64,000 nucleotides of DNA, from the NCBI RefSeq assembly GCF_000762845.2, contig NZ_JRMQ02000002.1:248001-312000 (forward strand), given 5' to 3'. This stretch comes from Helicobacter japonicus (GTDB lineage: Bacteria; Campylobacterota; Campylobacteria; Campylobacterales; Helicobacteraceae). The position numbers were made by a program, and so were the translations under genes. Below the pieces are notes generated by a model. That model was not told the DNA's origin. It made no database searches and saw only the letters and a program-made list of their open reading frames with translations. How positions within the stretch are numbered: position 1 is the first letter of the stretch; every line of letters starts with the position of its first letter. This document shows, piece after piece, positions 1 through 8,440 of the stretch.

Positions 1-675
1 ATCGGCAAGATTCTGTATAGGATTAAGTCCTAATGCCGTGATTTCATTTTTGCCGGAAAAATATGCTTCACTCCAGCGTAATGGGAAATAAACAATGCTA
101 TATTGCCCCCATAATAAAAGAGCAATTATGCATAAGGTAGTCGCACCTGATACAATCTTTTGTGGTATTGTGCTTGAAGTAGGCTGCCATTTTTTGAGAA
201 TCTTCTTGCTTCCAAAGATTAAAAGAGCGACAATGATAATAAGTAAAGCTGAAAGCTTTATGACAGGATATGTTTGCCAAACCATTCCTAAAGCTTCTTT
301 CGTATCTTCCAATAATGCAATAGCTGAAAAATTAAGTCGTGAGTGTAAATACGCATAATGGGCAAAATCAGCAATATAAATAAGCATAAACGCAATAAAC
401 ACAATAGCATAAAAAGCAATTAAAAATGGACACACTCTATCAAAGAATCTTCCAAAAAATGGTATGAAAAGGCATATAAGTAGGGGGAGAGATATTAATG
501 TTGCAATGCGACCATCAAAACGAATACCAATGTAGAAAGCTTTTGCTATGTCAGCCCAAGAAAAAGCTACCAAACTCTCCCATTGCCATAACAAAAAGCC
601 AATACGCATAGCAATTGCTGTAAGCCATAAAAATAAGAGAAATTTTAAATAGATTCGTGTATTTTTGGTAATCAT
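1..675 (-). CDS. LTA synthase-like sulfatase-family membrane protein, N-terminal part (cut by window edge)
   Basis: The frame opens at ATG 675 with AAGGGA eight bases upstream and is still open at base 1, so only about 225 residues are visible. They form five hydrophobic segments and end in a stretch of the type 'ALGLNPIQNL' that in LtaS-like proteins comes just before the soluble catalytic domain. LtaS-like members of the alkaline phosphatase superfamily transfer phospho-alcohol groups to envelope lipids or glycans. The metal-binding catalytic domain lies outside the window, so the activity cannot be tested here. Assignment to the family rests on the membrane layout and this junction motif. 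Confidence 0.7.
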   Translation of the reverse strand, partial: MITKNTRIYLKFLLFLWLTAIAMRIGFLLWQWESLVAFSWADIAKAFYIGIRFDGRIATLISLPLLICLFIPFFGRFFDRVCPFLIAFYAIVFIAFMLIYIADFAHYAYLHSRLNFSAIALLEDTKEALGMVWQTYPVIKLSALLIIIVALLIFGSKKILKKWQPTSSTIPQKIVSGATTLCIIALLLWGQYSIVYFPLRWSEAYFSGKNEITALGLNPIQNLAD

Positions 676-748
676 TCAATGTCCCTTAAAGATTGTTAAA
701 AGTGTTTATTATATATTGAGTTATTTAACCTGTTTTAAAGCTATGTGA

Positions 749-790
749 TTAGGCTACAAGCACTCCTTTTAAGCCTAAAAAGTGTGCTTG
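749..790. terminator. Two interleaved inverted repeats in an intergenic region
   Basis: TTAGGCT (749-755) can pair with AGCCTAA (772-778), and CAAGCAC (757-763) can pair with GTGCTTG (784-790). The two stems cross each other, so they would form either a pseudoknot or alternative hairpins. The site lies downstream of the minus-strand thioredoxin gene and upstream of the LtaS-like gene. A termination or attenuation role is inference; there is no clean U-run. Confidence 0.35.
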
Positions 791-834
791 TAAAAGAATG
801 AAGATTAAGATATTGCAAAATGCGGAATTAAAAA

Positions 835-1146
835 CTATAAGAGTGCATTGATTGCATTTCTAATAGCATCTATTGAGCGAGGTTCAATTAGTCTTTCGCC
901 CATTTCTTTACCATCTTTATAGAAAATTAATGTAGGAATCTTTCGGATATTGAGTTTGTCTTTTAATCCAATCTCTGTGTCAAAACTTACCTTGTAAAAA
1001 TGCACTTGTTTAAATTCTGCAATCAAATTTTCAAGCATAGGGTCAATATGCCTACAATCAGGACACCAAGGTGCGCTAAAATCTACCACTACATAGCCAT
1101 TTTTAATTTTTTCATCAAATTCTGTGGTTGTTAAATTTTCTATCAT
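835..1146 (-). CDS. Thioredoxin with CPDC active site
   Basis: This 103-residue protein has the complete thioredoxin fold length and the active site WCPDC (about residues 27-31) in place of the usual WCGPC. The cis-proline motif KIPTLIFY is present near residue 70. It is a cytoplasmic dithiol-disulfide reductant. Helicobacter pylori also has a second thioredoxin with a CPDC site, and this is probably its counterpart. The start has TAAGGAG a few bases upstream. It lies 9 bp downstream of the YeiH-type permease gene on the same strand, so the two are probably co-transcribed. Confidence 0.9.
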   Translation of the reverse strand: MIENLTTTEFDEKIKNGYVVVDFSAPWCPDCRHIDPMLENLIAEFKQVHFYKVSFDTEIGLKDKLNIRKIPTLIFYKDGKEMGERLIEPRSIDAIRNAINALL

Positions 1147-1155
1147 TGTTTCTCC

Positions 1156-2178
1156 TTAAAACATAAAATATACTAAGGCGTAAGTGCCGACCATAAGGAT
1201 AATGAATAAAATTAACGCAAGGACAAATGTCTTTGCTCCAAAAGAGATAAATTTTTGCCAATCAATTTGCAATCCCAAGGCTACCATTGCAAAAACAAGA
1301 AGTAATTTTGAGGCAAATTGTGCAGATTCTATGATAATAGGTGGAAAGTCAATCCACGAATTAAGCCCAATCACAGCAAGAAAACCAAAGGCAAAATAAG
1401 GAATATACAGCGCATTTTGCTTAGAATCTGGGTTGCTTGTATGTTCTAATTGTTTTTGTGCGCTTTTAAACATTACATAAGATATGACAAGTAAAAGTGG
1501 CACAAGTAGCACCACACGTGTCATTTTAACGATGATTGCGACATTTTGAGATTCTGGAGAGACAGCTGCCGCACCAACGACATTTGCCACTTCGTGCAGA
1601 CTTGCCCCAATAAATATCCCCCATTGATAGTCGTTTAAGGGCAATGCACCACTATAATACACCACAGGCAAGAGTATCATACCAATAAGTCCAAAAATAA
1701 CAATGAAGCCGAGTGCAACAGAGCTTTTGCTCGGGTGAGTTTTAAGAGTAGATTCTAAAGCGAGAATTGCTGCTGCACCACATACTGCACTTCCAATACC
1801 TACAAGAAGGCTAATCTCATTATCAAGTTTGAGCATTTTGCCAATAACAATAGCACACAAAAATACTACAACAACTACGATAAGGGAAATGAGAAAACCA
1901 TTAAGTCCAAGCTTTGCAATCTCACCAAATGTGATATATGAGCCATAGAGGATAATTCCCGCTCTTAAGAGCTTTTTTGCTCCAAAGGTAACACCACTTT
2001 GTATATTATAAGCAGATTCAAGGCGAGGATAAAATGGAGATAATGCTGCACCAAGTAAGATTCCGACAATGAGTGGAGAGAGAAAAGGTGTGAGTGTGGC
2101 GGAGATAAACATTGCTAACGCGCTTATTACACTAAGAATAATCATACCATATGTAAAGCCTTGATATTTATAAGTCAT
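1156..2178 (-). CDS. YeiH/UPF0324 family putative sulfate-type exporter
   Basis: The 340-residue protein is almost entirely hydrophobic, with about ten predicted membrane segments. It carries the family's glycine-rich blocks, such as GIGSAVCGAAAILAL near residue 127 and ASLHEVANVVGAA near residue 192. Members are annotated as putative sulfate or anion exporters, but the substrate is poorly established. It is the first gene of a two-gene minus-strand unit with the CPDC thioredoxin. An association with sulfur-anion or redox handling is inference from that pairing. Confidence 0.8.
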   Translation of the reverse strand: MTYKYQGFTYGMIILSVISALAMFISATLTPFLSPLIVGILLGAALSPFYPRLESAYNIQSGVTFGAKKLLRAGIILYGSYITFGEIAKLGLNGFLISLIVVVVVFLCAIVIGKMLKLDNEISLLVGIGSAVCGAAAILALESTLKTHPSKSSVALGFIVIFGLIGMILLPVVYYSGALPLNDYQWGIFIGASLHEVANVVGAAAVSPESQNVAIIVKMTRVVLLVPLLLVISYVMFKSAQKQLEHTSNPDSKQNALYIPYFAFGFLAVIGLNSWIDFPPIIIESAQFASKLLLVFAMVALGLQIDWQKFISFGAKTFVLALILFIILMVGTYALVYFMF

Positions 2179-2278
2179 ATATGTCCTTTGATTTTTATAT
2201 GTTTGATTTGTGGTGCAATAATAGGTAATCTTTGTATGGGTTTAGTAAATCAAAAGTGGGAATAAATAGAATAAAAAG

Positions 2279-2354
2279 TGGTGGCTCGAGGCGGAATCGA
2301 ACCACCGACACGGAGATTTTCAGTCTCCTGCTCTACCGACTGAGCTATCGAGCC
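2279..2354 (-). tRNA. tRNA-Phe (GAA)
   Basis: The reverse complement folds as a full cloverleaf. The 7-bp acceptor stem is GGCTCGA/TCGAGCC, the discriminator is A and the CCA end is encoded. The anticodon stem GGAGA/TCTCC encloses the loop CTGAAAA with anticodon GAA, and the T-loop is TTCGATT. The length is 76 nt. Confidence 0.97.
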
Positions 2355-2471
2355 ACAAAAAGAAATGCGGATTATAACTTAATGCGCTTAAAAATTGGCT
2401 TAAATTACTTATAAGTTTGAACATAATAGGTTGCTTTGCGTAAGTATTTATAAATAACACCAAAGCAAGAC

Positions 2472-2527
2472 ATTATAGAATCTTGCCAATATATAAGCCT
2501 TATTAAAGGCAAGATTCTATAATTTTT
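2472..2527. terminator. 16-bp perfect hairpin with T-run
   Basis: ATTATAGAATCTTGCC (2472-2487) is perfectly complementary to the segment at 2508-2523, with a 20-nt loop and a TTTTT run at 2523-2527. It sits between the 3' end of the YceI gene and tRNA-Phe, both on the minus strand. The T-run is on the plus strand; on the minus strand the stem is followed only by AT-rich sequence. It may serve as a bidirectional or minus-strand terminator. Confidence 0.65.
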
Positions 2528-2546
2528 GAGATTTTGAGCAAGAATC

Positions 2547-3158
2547 CTATTTCCACAAGGTTTTGATATGTAGCTCTATTGTGTCGCTATTCATCTTTGA
2601 GCCTATAATACCAAAATTTTTAATATTGATTTCTCCTTCTAATGTCAGTTCAAGTGTATTGAGATTAAGCAGAGAGTTAAGCACGATTGGCAATGTTGTT
2701 CCGTGTAAGCTAAGTTCCCCATATATTTTGCCTTTAATGCTGTCTTTATTGGTGTTATCAACCATCTCGTAGCGGGTCATTACAAAATGGCTCGTTGGAT
2801 AAAGATTAACATCTAAGAAATCAGATTCCAATAAATGAGTGTCTCGTTTTTTATTATCAGTAAAAACAGAAGCTGCTTTTACTTCACCCCTAAGACTCAA
2901 GATATTATCATTATCAAGTTTTAAGTCTCCACTAAAGTCTTTAAAAACTCCATCAACAGATATGAATCCAAACTTTGTTGCCTTAAAGCCAATATGTGAA
3001 TCTTGCTTGATTGTAAAAGCACCATTGCTTTGAGATGGCGCACTATAAGCTTGTGTTGTAGATATGCTTATAAGCAATATCCCAAAAATGAGGCTATAAA
3101 GCAATTTTTCAAAGCCACCTTGCATATATCCTTTGTGCCGCGTATTTTGTCTAAACAT
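2547..3158 (-). CDS. YceI-family periplasmic protein
   Basis: The 203-residue protein has an N-terminal hydrophobic signal segment (about residues 18-38) followed by a lipocalin-like YceI beta-barrel domain. Recognisable family blocks are the opening 'SHIGFKATKFGFISVDGVFKDFSGDL' region and the 'DFLDVNLYPTSHF' motif. YceI proteins bind polyisoprenoid-type lipids in the periplasm. An alternative start at the ATG for residue 12 also has a purine-rich site (AAAGGA). The gene is three bases downstream of the MarR regulator and surely in one operon with it, so it is likely a target of that regulator. Confidence 0.85.
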   Translation of the reverse strand: MFRQNTRHKGYMQGGFEKLLYSLIFGILLISISTTQAYSAPSQSNGAFTIKQDSHIGFKATKFGFISVDGVFKDFSGDLKLDNDNILSLRGEVKAASVFTDNKKRDTHLLESDFLDVNLYPTSHFVMTRYEMVDNTNKDSIKGKIYGELSLHGTTLPIVLNSLLNLNTLELTLEGEINIKNFGIIGSKMNSDTIELHIKTLWK

Positions 3159-3161
3159 AAA

Positions 3162-3674
3162 CTATCCTTTCAACATTTGTTCTTTCTCTCTAAGTCCTAT
3201 GACCGCCTTGTAAAGTATCTTATGAAGCTTTTTCATCTCTTCTTTGCTTATGTATTCTAAAAGTAAGTCATTATGCACCTCCTTCATTATTTGGTATGTT
3301 TGTTTAGCCCATTCTTTGCCTTTAGGAGTGAGAGAAATGAGATTCTCACGCCTATTTGCTGGATTTTGTTTGCGTTGCACTAAGCCTTTAGATTCTAAAT
3401 CATCAATATACATACGCACATAGTTTTTATCGCTCAAAGCAAACTCGCATAGCTCGACTTGAGAGCAATCTTGTTGTGAGCATATCCATAAAATTCCTGC
3501 TTCTTTGTGTATGAGCCCTAGTGGAACTACACGTTTATCAAATTCTTGTGATAATCTCTCCCTAAGCTTTGTAGCGAGAAAGCCAATATTTTCATAAATG
3601 TCGTAAGTTTCATCTTTATCATTTTGTTTTGAAGTGGTTGAAAAATCTTTTTTTGAACGATTCTCTTTCATCAT
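3162..3674 (-). CDS. MarR-family transcriptional regulator
   Basis: The 170-residue protein contains a winged-helix domain with the MarR pattern: a recognition helix near 'ALSDKNYVRMYIDDLESKGLV' and a wing 'RKQNPANRRENLISLTPKGKEW'. MarR proteins usually repress their own operon and release on binding small aromatic ligands or on oxidation. It is the first gene of the MarR-YceI operon, and a palindrome lies about 40-60 bp upstream. The first 25 residues are charged and poorly conserved, so a later start is possible. The ATG used here has TAAGGAG a few bases upstream. Confidence 0.88.
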   Translation of the reverse strand: MMKENRSKKDFSTTSKQNDKDETYDIYENIGFLATKLRERLSQEFDKRVVPLGLIHKEAGILWICSQQDCSQVELCEFALSDKNYVRMYIDDLESKGLVQRKQNPANRRENLISLTPKGKEWAKQTYQIMKEVHNDLLLEYISKEEMKKLHKILYKAVIGLREKEQMLKG

Positions 3675-3714
3675 TTCTCCTTATAATATTTTTTAAGTAT
3701 AGTAATTAAAAATT

Positions 3715-3735
3715 ATTATAATGAAAAATTATAAT
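3715..3735. promoter_or_regulatory. Candidate MarR operator palindrome
   Basis: ATTATAAT (3715-3722) is repeated at 3728-3735 with a 5-bp spacer (GAAAA). Because the octamer is self-complementary, the pair forms an inverted repeat. It is 41-61 bp upstream of the MarR start. In DNA this AT-rich the match could be chance, so the call is tentative. Confidence 0.35.
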
Positions 3736-3883
3736 CAAATCAAGAGTAAAAATATTTTTAAGCATATTGTGTAAGAAAAGATAAATTATTGGTGGAGTTA
3801 AGCAATACTATTCTCGTATGTCCTGAGTGCAGCTAGAATCAGATTTGCTTTTAGCTTGTCAAGAAATCATAGGTTGATAAAGT

Positions 3884-4918
3884 TTATCCGCCGGTGTAGT
3901 AAAAAGCGCGTGTAGAGTGGTTTTGTTGCGTCATTTCCTGTTCCCATTGATTTTTTTCAGGCTTATTACGCACAGAGAGTTCCAAAAGCTTTTGCATATT
4001 TTCTTTATCATTTTGCATAATGGCATCTTTAAGATTTACACTTTCTTGATAATACAAGCAAGGACAAATCACACCATCGCTTGTTAGGCGGATACGATTA
4101 CAACTTTCACAAAAATCATCTTCGTGTGGAGAGATAATGCCAAATATAAAAGGTTTAGGGTTTATAGAATTTCCATTAAGAGTAGCCTTTTGTGTGTTTA
4201 AATCTGTGGCAAAGTCCGCGTGGGTAATGCTATAAAGTTTGGCAGGACCAAAGCATTCTTTTTTTTCTTCTCGCGTAGGATATTGAGCATTGATAATACT
4301 AAGAATCTCTGCCCTCCTCAAACCCTTTAAACCATTTTTTGCGTGGATATTTTCCATAAACTCAATGAATCGAATGCCAAAGCTATTTTTGTAAGCAAAA
4401 TGCAGCATATCTAAAATTTCATCATCATTTATACCCTGAATTGGCACCATATTGAGTTTAATACCAAGTCCAAGAGTCGCTGCCTTGTGAATGCCTCTTA
4501 GGATTTGTGGCAAGGCATCGCGTTTAGAAATAAGCTTTATGCGCTCATTTCTGAGTGAATCTAAAGAAATATTAATACGCGAAAGTCCCGCATCTTTAAG
4601 TTCTTTGGCATACTTTTCAAGTAAGAAAGCATTGCTTGTAAGTGTGAGCTCAATATGAGGAGCATATTGATAAATTTGAGCAATAAATTCACTTAAATCT
4701 GCCCTCAAGAGTGGCTCACCACCTGTAATGCGGATTTTTTTGATACCATTATCAATGGCAAGTTTAATAAACTCAAGCATTTTAGGGAGAGGAAGTGCAT
4801 TCTCATCTACGAAAGATTCCGGCGTATCAGGCATACAATATTGGCAGCGAAAATTGCACGATTTAGTTACAGAGACGCGCATATAATCAATGGTGCGAGA
4901 AAAAGAATCTATAAGCAT
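3884..4918 (-). CDS. moaA: GTP 3',8-cyclase MoaA
   Basis: This radical-SAM enzyme starts molybdenum cofactor synthesis by converting GTP to 3',8-cyclo-GTP. The N-terminal cluster motif CNFRCQYC lies near residues 21-28 and the SAM-binding GGEP near residue 66. The C-terminal second cluster has cysteines in CESCNRIRLTSDG plus a later Cys. The essential C-terminal Gly-Gly tail is present ('YYTGG'). The length of 344 residues is normal. It is divergent from mobA, which acts at the end of the same pathway. Formate dehydrogenase and other Mo/W enzymes would be the clients. Confidence 0.96.
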   Translation of the reverse strand: MLIDSFSRTIDYMRVSVTKSCNFRCQYCMPDTPESFVDENALPLPKMLEFIKLAIDNGIKKIRITGGEPLLRADLSEFIAQIYQYAPHIELTLTSNAFLLEKYAKELKDAGLSRINISLDSLRNERIKLISKRDALPQILRGIHKAATLGLGIKLNMVPIQGINDDEILDMLHFAYKNSFGIRFIEFMENIHAKNGLKGLRRAEILSIINAQYPTREEKKECFGPAKLYSITHADFATDLNTQKATLNGNSINPKPFIFGIISPHEDDFCESCNRIRLTSDGVICPCLYYQESVNLKDAIMQNDKENMQKLLELSVRNKPEKNQWEQEMTQQNHSTRAFYYTGG

Positions 4919-5255
4919 TGCCCTTCCAAAATCTTGAAGATGTAAATTTAATTTTAAAGAAATCAGGATTATACAAAAATAAGTTACAATATGTGATAAA
5001 AATAGAGATTGTTATATATTAAAAAACATATTATTTTAAATCCAAAATGTAATGCAAGTAGGATTCTTAAATATGAATGAAAGAGTGTAATGGATTTATG
5101 TATTGGTAAATGGAGCGCGAGGAAAATGTGTTGTGTTAAGATGATTTGAGGGGGTAATATCGAAGAAAATGATACAAGAGCAATTAAACAAAAAAGACAA
5201 ATTGTTGTTAGAATCTGTTGTAGAATTTTGCCATTGAAATTAGGAGTGAGCCTTA
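4919..5255. other. 337-bp intergenic region between moaA and mobA
   Basis: The region is AT-rich and holds the divergent promoters of moaA and mobA. An open frame of 22 codons runs from ATG 5169 to TGA at 5235, with a purine-rich stretch (GAGGGGG) about 15 bases upstream. The spacing is poor and I do not recognise the peptide. No stable RNA or riboswitch fold is apparent. Confidence 0.4.
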
Positions 5256-5828
5256 ATGCAAAAAATAATGATTCCGTGCGTGATTTTAGCCGGAGGTAGA
5301 AGTTCGCGTTTGGGAGAGGATAAAACGCAGGTTGCTTTTGGAGAAGAGAATCTAAGTCAGTGGGTATTTACGCGCTTAAGCAAAATATGTGAAAAGGTAT
5401 ATATTAGCACTAAAGACAGAAAGAAATTTACCTTTGATGCCCCATTTTTAGTTGAAAGAAGTCGCATTTATGCACCTATTATAGGAATGATAAATGCCTT
5501 TGAGAAGCTTAAAACTCAAGAAATACTCTTTATTAGCGTAGATACACCTTTTGTGCGTGGAGAGACTTTGCGTCAGCTTGTAGATTCAGATGCGCCTATT
5601 ACTTATGCACAAAGTGAGGACAAAGCACATTATCTTATTTCAAAATGGCATATTTCTTTACTTGATACGCTTGTTTGGGCGCGTAAATCTAAAATTTATA
5701 CCATTTATCAAATTATACAATCTCATCAGCACACAAGCGTGTCTGCTTCTAATGAGGAATGTTTTAATATCAATACACAAGAGGATTATGCGCGTGCTCT
5801 AGAGCTTTTAAGATTAGGAGCGAAATAA
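5256..5828 (+). CDS. mobA: Molybdenum cofactor guanylyltransferase MobA
   Basis: The 190-residue nucleotidyltransferase has the MobA signature LAGGRSSRLGEDK at residues 10-23, which binds the GTP phosphate and guanine. A metal-binding aspartate lies in the FISVDTPFV segment near residue 98. The protein attaches GMP to molybdopterin to give the MGD form used by DMSO-reductase family enzymes. Length is normal. The stop codon ends at 5828 and flhB begins at the next base, so the two are translated from one message. That pairing is an accident of gene order rather than a shared pathway. Confidence 0.93.
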   Translation: MQKIMIPCVILAGGRSSRLGEDKTQVAFGEENLSQWVFTRLSKICEKVYISTKDRKKFTFDAPFLVERSRIYAPIIGMINAFEKLKTQEILFISVDTPFVRGETLRQLVDSDAPITYAQSEDKAHYLISKWHISLLDTLVWARKSKIYTIYQIIQSHQHTSVSASNEECFNINTQEDYARALELLRLGAK

Positions 5829-6950
5829 ATGGCAGACGATGAGGAGAAGACCCAAGCCCCGAGTGCGCATAAGATTCAAAAAGCGAGAGAAGAAGGCAAT
5901 GTAAGCAAAAGTCCAGAGTTTGTGGGTTTTTTTGTTTTACTTGTGGGGCTAGGACTTATGTTTTTCCTTATACCTTTTTGGGTGCAGGGAAGTGAAAAAA
6001 TCTTTTTGTATGTTAATGATTTAATGAATATTGAAGTCGATAGCAAAATGCTAGGGAATCTTATGCTAAGCATTGTGTTTGAGGTCTTTGTTATGCTTGC
6101 CCCGCTTTTTATCGCGTTGGTGCTTACAGGAATTCTTGCTAATATCGCACAATTTGGGCTTTTGCTCTCTCCAAAGGCGATTAAGCCTAAACTTTCTAAG
6201 ATTAATCCCATTAGCGGTGTCAAAAATGTGATTTCGCTTAAGAAAATTCTTGATGGTTTTATGATTACACTTAAGGTGTTTATAGCTTTTATTGTGGGAT
6301 TTGCAGTATTTGTCAGTTTTTTTGATGAATTATCAAGCGTGTCGATGTCAGGGCTTTATGTGCAGATTCTATGGTTTAGGGAAAAGGCACTCATTCTCAT
6401 CGGGGTGCTTCTTATTGTATTTTTCATTATGGCAGTGAGTGATTATCTCATCAAAAAATACCAATACACAAAAAGCCTCAAAATGAGCATTAAAGAAGTC
6501 AAAGATGAATACAAACAATATGAGCAAAGTCCTGAAATTAAAGCGAAAATTCGCAGAATGCAGCAAAAACTTGCTCAAAGTCGTATGATGCAAGAAATTC
6601 CTTCTGCATCTGTTGTGATTACAAATCCTACACATTATGCGGTAGCATTGCGATATAGCGAGAAAGAGACGGAGCGTAGAATCCCACCTGTCCTTGTAGC
6701 AAAAGGTATTGATGAACTTGCTATTCGTATTAAAGCCATAGCACGGGAATATGGGATTCGCATTGTTGAAAATCCTCCACTTGCTCGCGCACTCTATCAA
6801 CAGCTTGATTTGAATCAAAGTGTGCCACCAGAGTTCTTTGGTGCGGTGGTGCAGGTGCTTCAAGAAATCGCAGAACTTGATGCACTTGAAGGCAAGATGA
6901 CATTAAGTGATACAATTAGGAAAGCTCAAGAATCCGCAGGAAAAAGATAA
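5829..6950 (+). CDS. flhB: Flagellar type III secretion switch protein FlhB
   Basis: The 373-residue protein has the FlhB layout: a short basic N-terminus ('KTQAPSAHKIQKAREEGNVSKS'), four membrane segments in residues 30-215, and a cytoplasmic domain. The autocleavage motif NPTH (about residue 265) is intact. FlhB forms part of the flagellar export gate and switches substrate from rod/hook proteins to filament proteins after self-cleavage. The gene abuts mobA. A new promoter for the following M23 gene begins about 34 bp after its stop. Confidence 0.96.
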   Translation: MADDEEKTQAPSAHKIQKAREEGNVSKSPEFVGFFVLLVGLGLMFFLIPFWVQGSEKIFLYVNDLMNIEVDSKMLGNLMLSIVFEVFVMLAPLFIALVLTGILANIAQFGLLLSPKAIKPKLSKINPISGVKNVISLKKILDGFMITLKVFIAFIVGFAVFVSFFDELSSVSMSGLYVQILWFREKALILIGVLLIVFFIMAVSDYLIKKYQYTKSLKMSIKEVKDEYKQYEQSPEIKAKIRRMQQKLAQSRMMQEIPSASVVITNPTHYAVALRYSEKETERRIPPVLVAKGIDELAIRIKAIAREYGIRIVENPPLARALYQQLDLNQSVPPEFFGAVVQVLQEIAELDALEGKMTLSDTIRKAQESAGKR

Positions 6951-6983
6951 AATGGTGAAGCATATAAAATCAACACTTTGTGC

Positions 6984-7021
6984 TATAATGCGCGGTTTAT
7001 TTGAGAAGGAAAAAGTGTATG
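6984..7021 (+). promoter_or_regulatory. Promoter -10, RBS and ATG for the M23 peptidase message
   Basis: TATAAT at 6984-6989 (in TGCTATAATG) is followed by AAGGA at 7006-7010 and an ATG at 7019-7021, eight bases further on. This is the best translation signal near the M23 gene. Its reading frame enters the G tract and, at the present length of 12 G, ends at TAA 7067-7069 after 16 codons. Confidence 0.6.
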
Positions 7022-7048
7022 ATAATAAACAAATTTGAAAAGATTGCC

Positions 7049-7060
7049 GGGGGGGGGGGG
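7049..7060 (+). repeat. Homopolymeric G12 tract, candidate phase-variation switch
   Basis: Twelve consecutive G residues lie between the well-placed ATG 7019 and the M23 coding frame. In Helicobacter and Campylobacter such tracts slip during replication and turn genes on and off. With 11 or 14 G the ATG at 7019 would be in frame with the peptidase. With 12 G it is not, and expression would depend on ATG 7062, whose start overlaps the upstream frame's stop region. Confidence 0.8.
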
Positions 7061-7061
7061 T

Positions 7062-8432
7062 ATGAATAATAAGCATCTTGTAGCAATGGGTCTAGGTGTA
7101 GTTATATTTGTTGTTGTATGTGTTGTAACATTTAGCTCAATTATTTTTGAAACAAAAGCTCCTACACTTATGAGCAGTGTCCCTACACATTGGAATCTTG
7201 AAGATGAAATTTTTGTAGAATTTAGCGATGAGAGTGGCATACGCGATTACCGCGTGCAAATGATTTTTGATGGCGAGATTCTCAATGATGTAAAAGAAGT
7301 GATTTTAAATAAGCCAAAGTCAATAAAAATCCCTTTACCTCAAGCTTTCACATCACTCAAAAATGGCACACAGATTCAATACAAAATTGCAGTAACTGAT
7401 TGGAGTAGCGCACATTTTTTTAGTGGCAACACGGCTGAAATCGAGCTAAATTTAATTGTAGATACAGTTCCACCTGTGATAAAAAATATCGCACAATCAT
7501 TTCAAGTTAATCGAGGAGGAAGTGCAGTCGTAGCAGTGCAAATTAAGGATATGGCACTTGATAAAGTATCAATTAATAATGGCACTGATGATTTTAAACT
7601 CTTTAAGTATCTCAATGATGACATTTATGTAGGCATAGTCGCTTGGCCATTAAAAAATAAATTTTTTACCGCACAAGTAGTTGCTCAAGATAAAGCAGGA
7701 AATACCACCAAACATAATATTTCTATTACACGTAATATTAATATTCCCTACTATCAGTCAAATATTACAATCAAGGAGGATTTTTTAAGCGGTAAGCTAA
7801 ATGAACTTCTCGCTCAAATTGACAAAAAGCATAGACAAGAGTTTGATAGCGATATTGAACGCTTTGTGTTTTTTAATGAAACTATACGCAATGAAGATGA
7901 GAGCAGAATCTTAAAGGCAAGTAACACAGATTCAAATATAAGCTATATTGATGAGAATTTTCGTGCATTTGTGCCACTTAAAGGCTCAAAGTTGGTAGGG
8001 AGATTTGGGGATTATCGCACTTATTTTTTAAATAAAGAAAAAATAAGCGAGGCAACACATTTGGGTATTGATGTAGCGAGTGTGAAAAATGCACCAATTA
8101 TTGCAAGTAATAAAGGAGTGGTGCTACTTAGAGGTTATCTTGGACTTTATGGCAATACCTTGCTCCTTCATCACGGCTTTGGCGTTTCATCGATTTATTC
8201 TCATATGCAGGAGAGCAATTTGAATGTGGGCGATGAGGTAAGCGTAGGTCAGCAGCTTGGCAATACAGGGCAAACAGGTTGGGCATTTGGAGACCACTTA
8301 CATTTTGGAATCTTAGTGCAAGGACATTTTGTAAGATTAAGTGAATGGCTTGACCAAAAATGGATTGATAATAATGTTATTAATGTGCTTCAAAAAGCAC
8401 GGGAATTTTCACAATACACACCTACACCATAG
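7062..8432 (+). CDS. Membrane-anchored M23 (LytM) peptidoglycan endopeptidase, HP1054-like
   Basis: The protein has one N-terminal membrane anchor (about residues 6-28), a long periplasmic region with beta-rich repeats, and a C-terminal M23 domain. The zinc ligands are seen in HLGIDVAS (about residue 345) and in GDHLHFGI (about residue 415). It should cleave peptide cross-links of peptidoglycan. Gene order with minC and lpxC matches H. pylori HP1054-1052. I chose ATG 7062 because it directly follows the G tract. An in-frame TTG at 7035 has no ribosome site, while ATG 7019 is out of frame at G12. In the ON state the product would gain about 14 residues from ATG 7019. Confidence 0.88.
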   Translation: MNNKHLVAMGLGVVIFVVVCVVTFSSIIFETKAPTLMSSVPTHWNLEDEIFVEFSDESGIRDYRVQMIFDGEILNDVKEVILNKPKSIKIPLPQAFTSLKNGTQIQYKIAVTDWSSAHFFSGNTAEIELNLIVDTVPPVIKNIAQSFQVNRGGSAVVAVQIKDMALDKVSINNGTDDFKLFKYLNDDIYVGIVAWPLKNKFFTAQVVAQDKAGNTTKHNISITRNINIPYYQSNITIKEDFLSGKLNELLAQIDKKHRQEFDSDIERFVFFNETIRNEDESRILKASNTDSNISYIDENFRAFVPLKGSKLVGRFGDYRTYFLNKEKISEATHLGIDVASVKNAPIIASNKGVVLLRGYLGLYGNTLLLHHGFGVSSIYSHMQESNLNVGDEVSVGQQLGNTGQTGWAFGDHLHFGILVQGHFVRLSEWLDQKWIDNNVINVLQKAREFSQYTPTP

Positions 8433-8440
8433 GGCGGAGT

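Noticed and set aside
98-280. 60-codon minus-strand frame starting 'MANISCHKAF'
   Set aside because: It lies in a different frame inside the LtaS-like gene, which reads continuously from ATG 675 and has the membrane-protein pattern.
5169-5237. 22-codon frame between moaA and mobA
   Set aside because: The purine-rich stretch is too far from the ATG and the peptide matches nothing I know. It is mentioned only in the intergenic note.
6369-6863. 164-codon minus-strand frame within flhB
   Set aside because: It is fully antisense to flhB, which has all family motifs; the frame is a by-product of codon usage.
7035-7061. TTG start for the M23 peptidase that encodes four glycines from the G tract
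   Set aside because: No ribosome site precedes the TTG. The G-encoded residues look like read-through of the repeat, and ATG 7062 or (in another phase) ATG 7019 are better.
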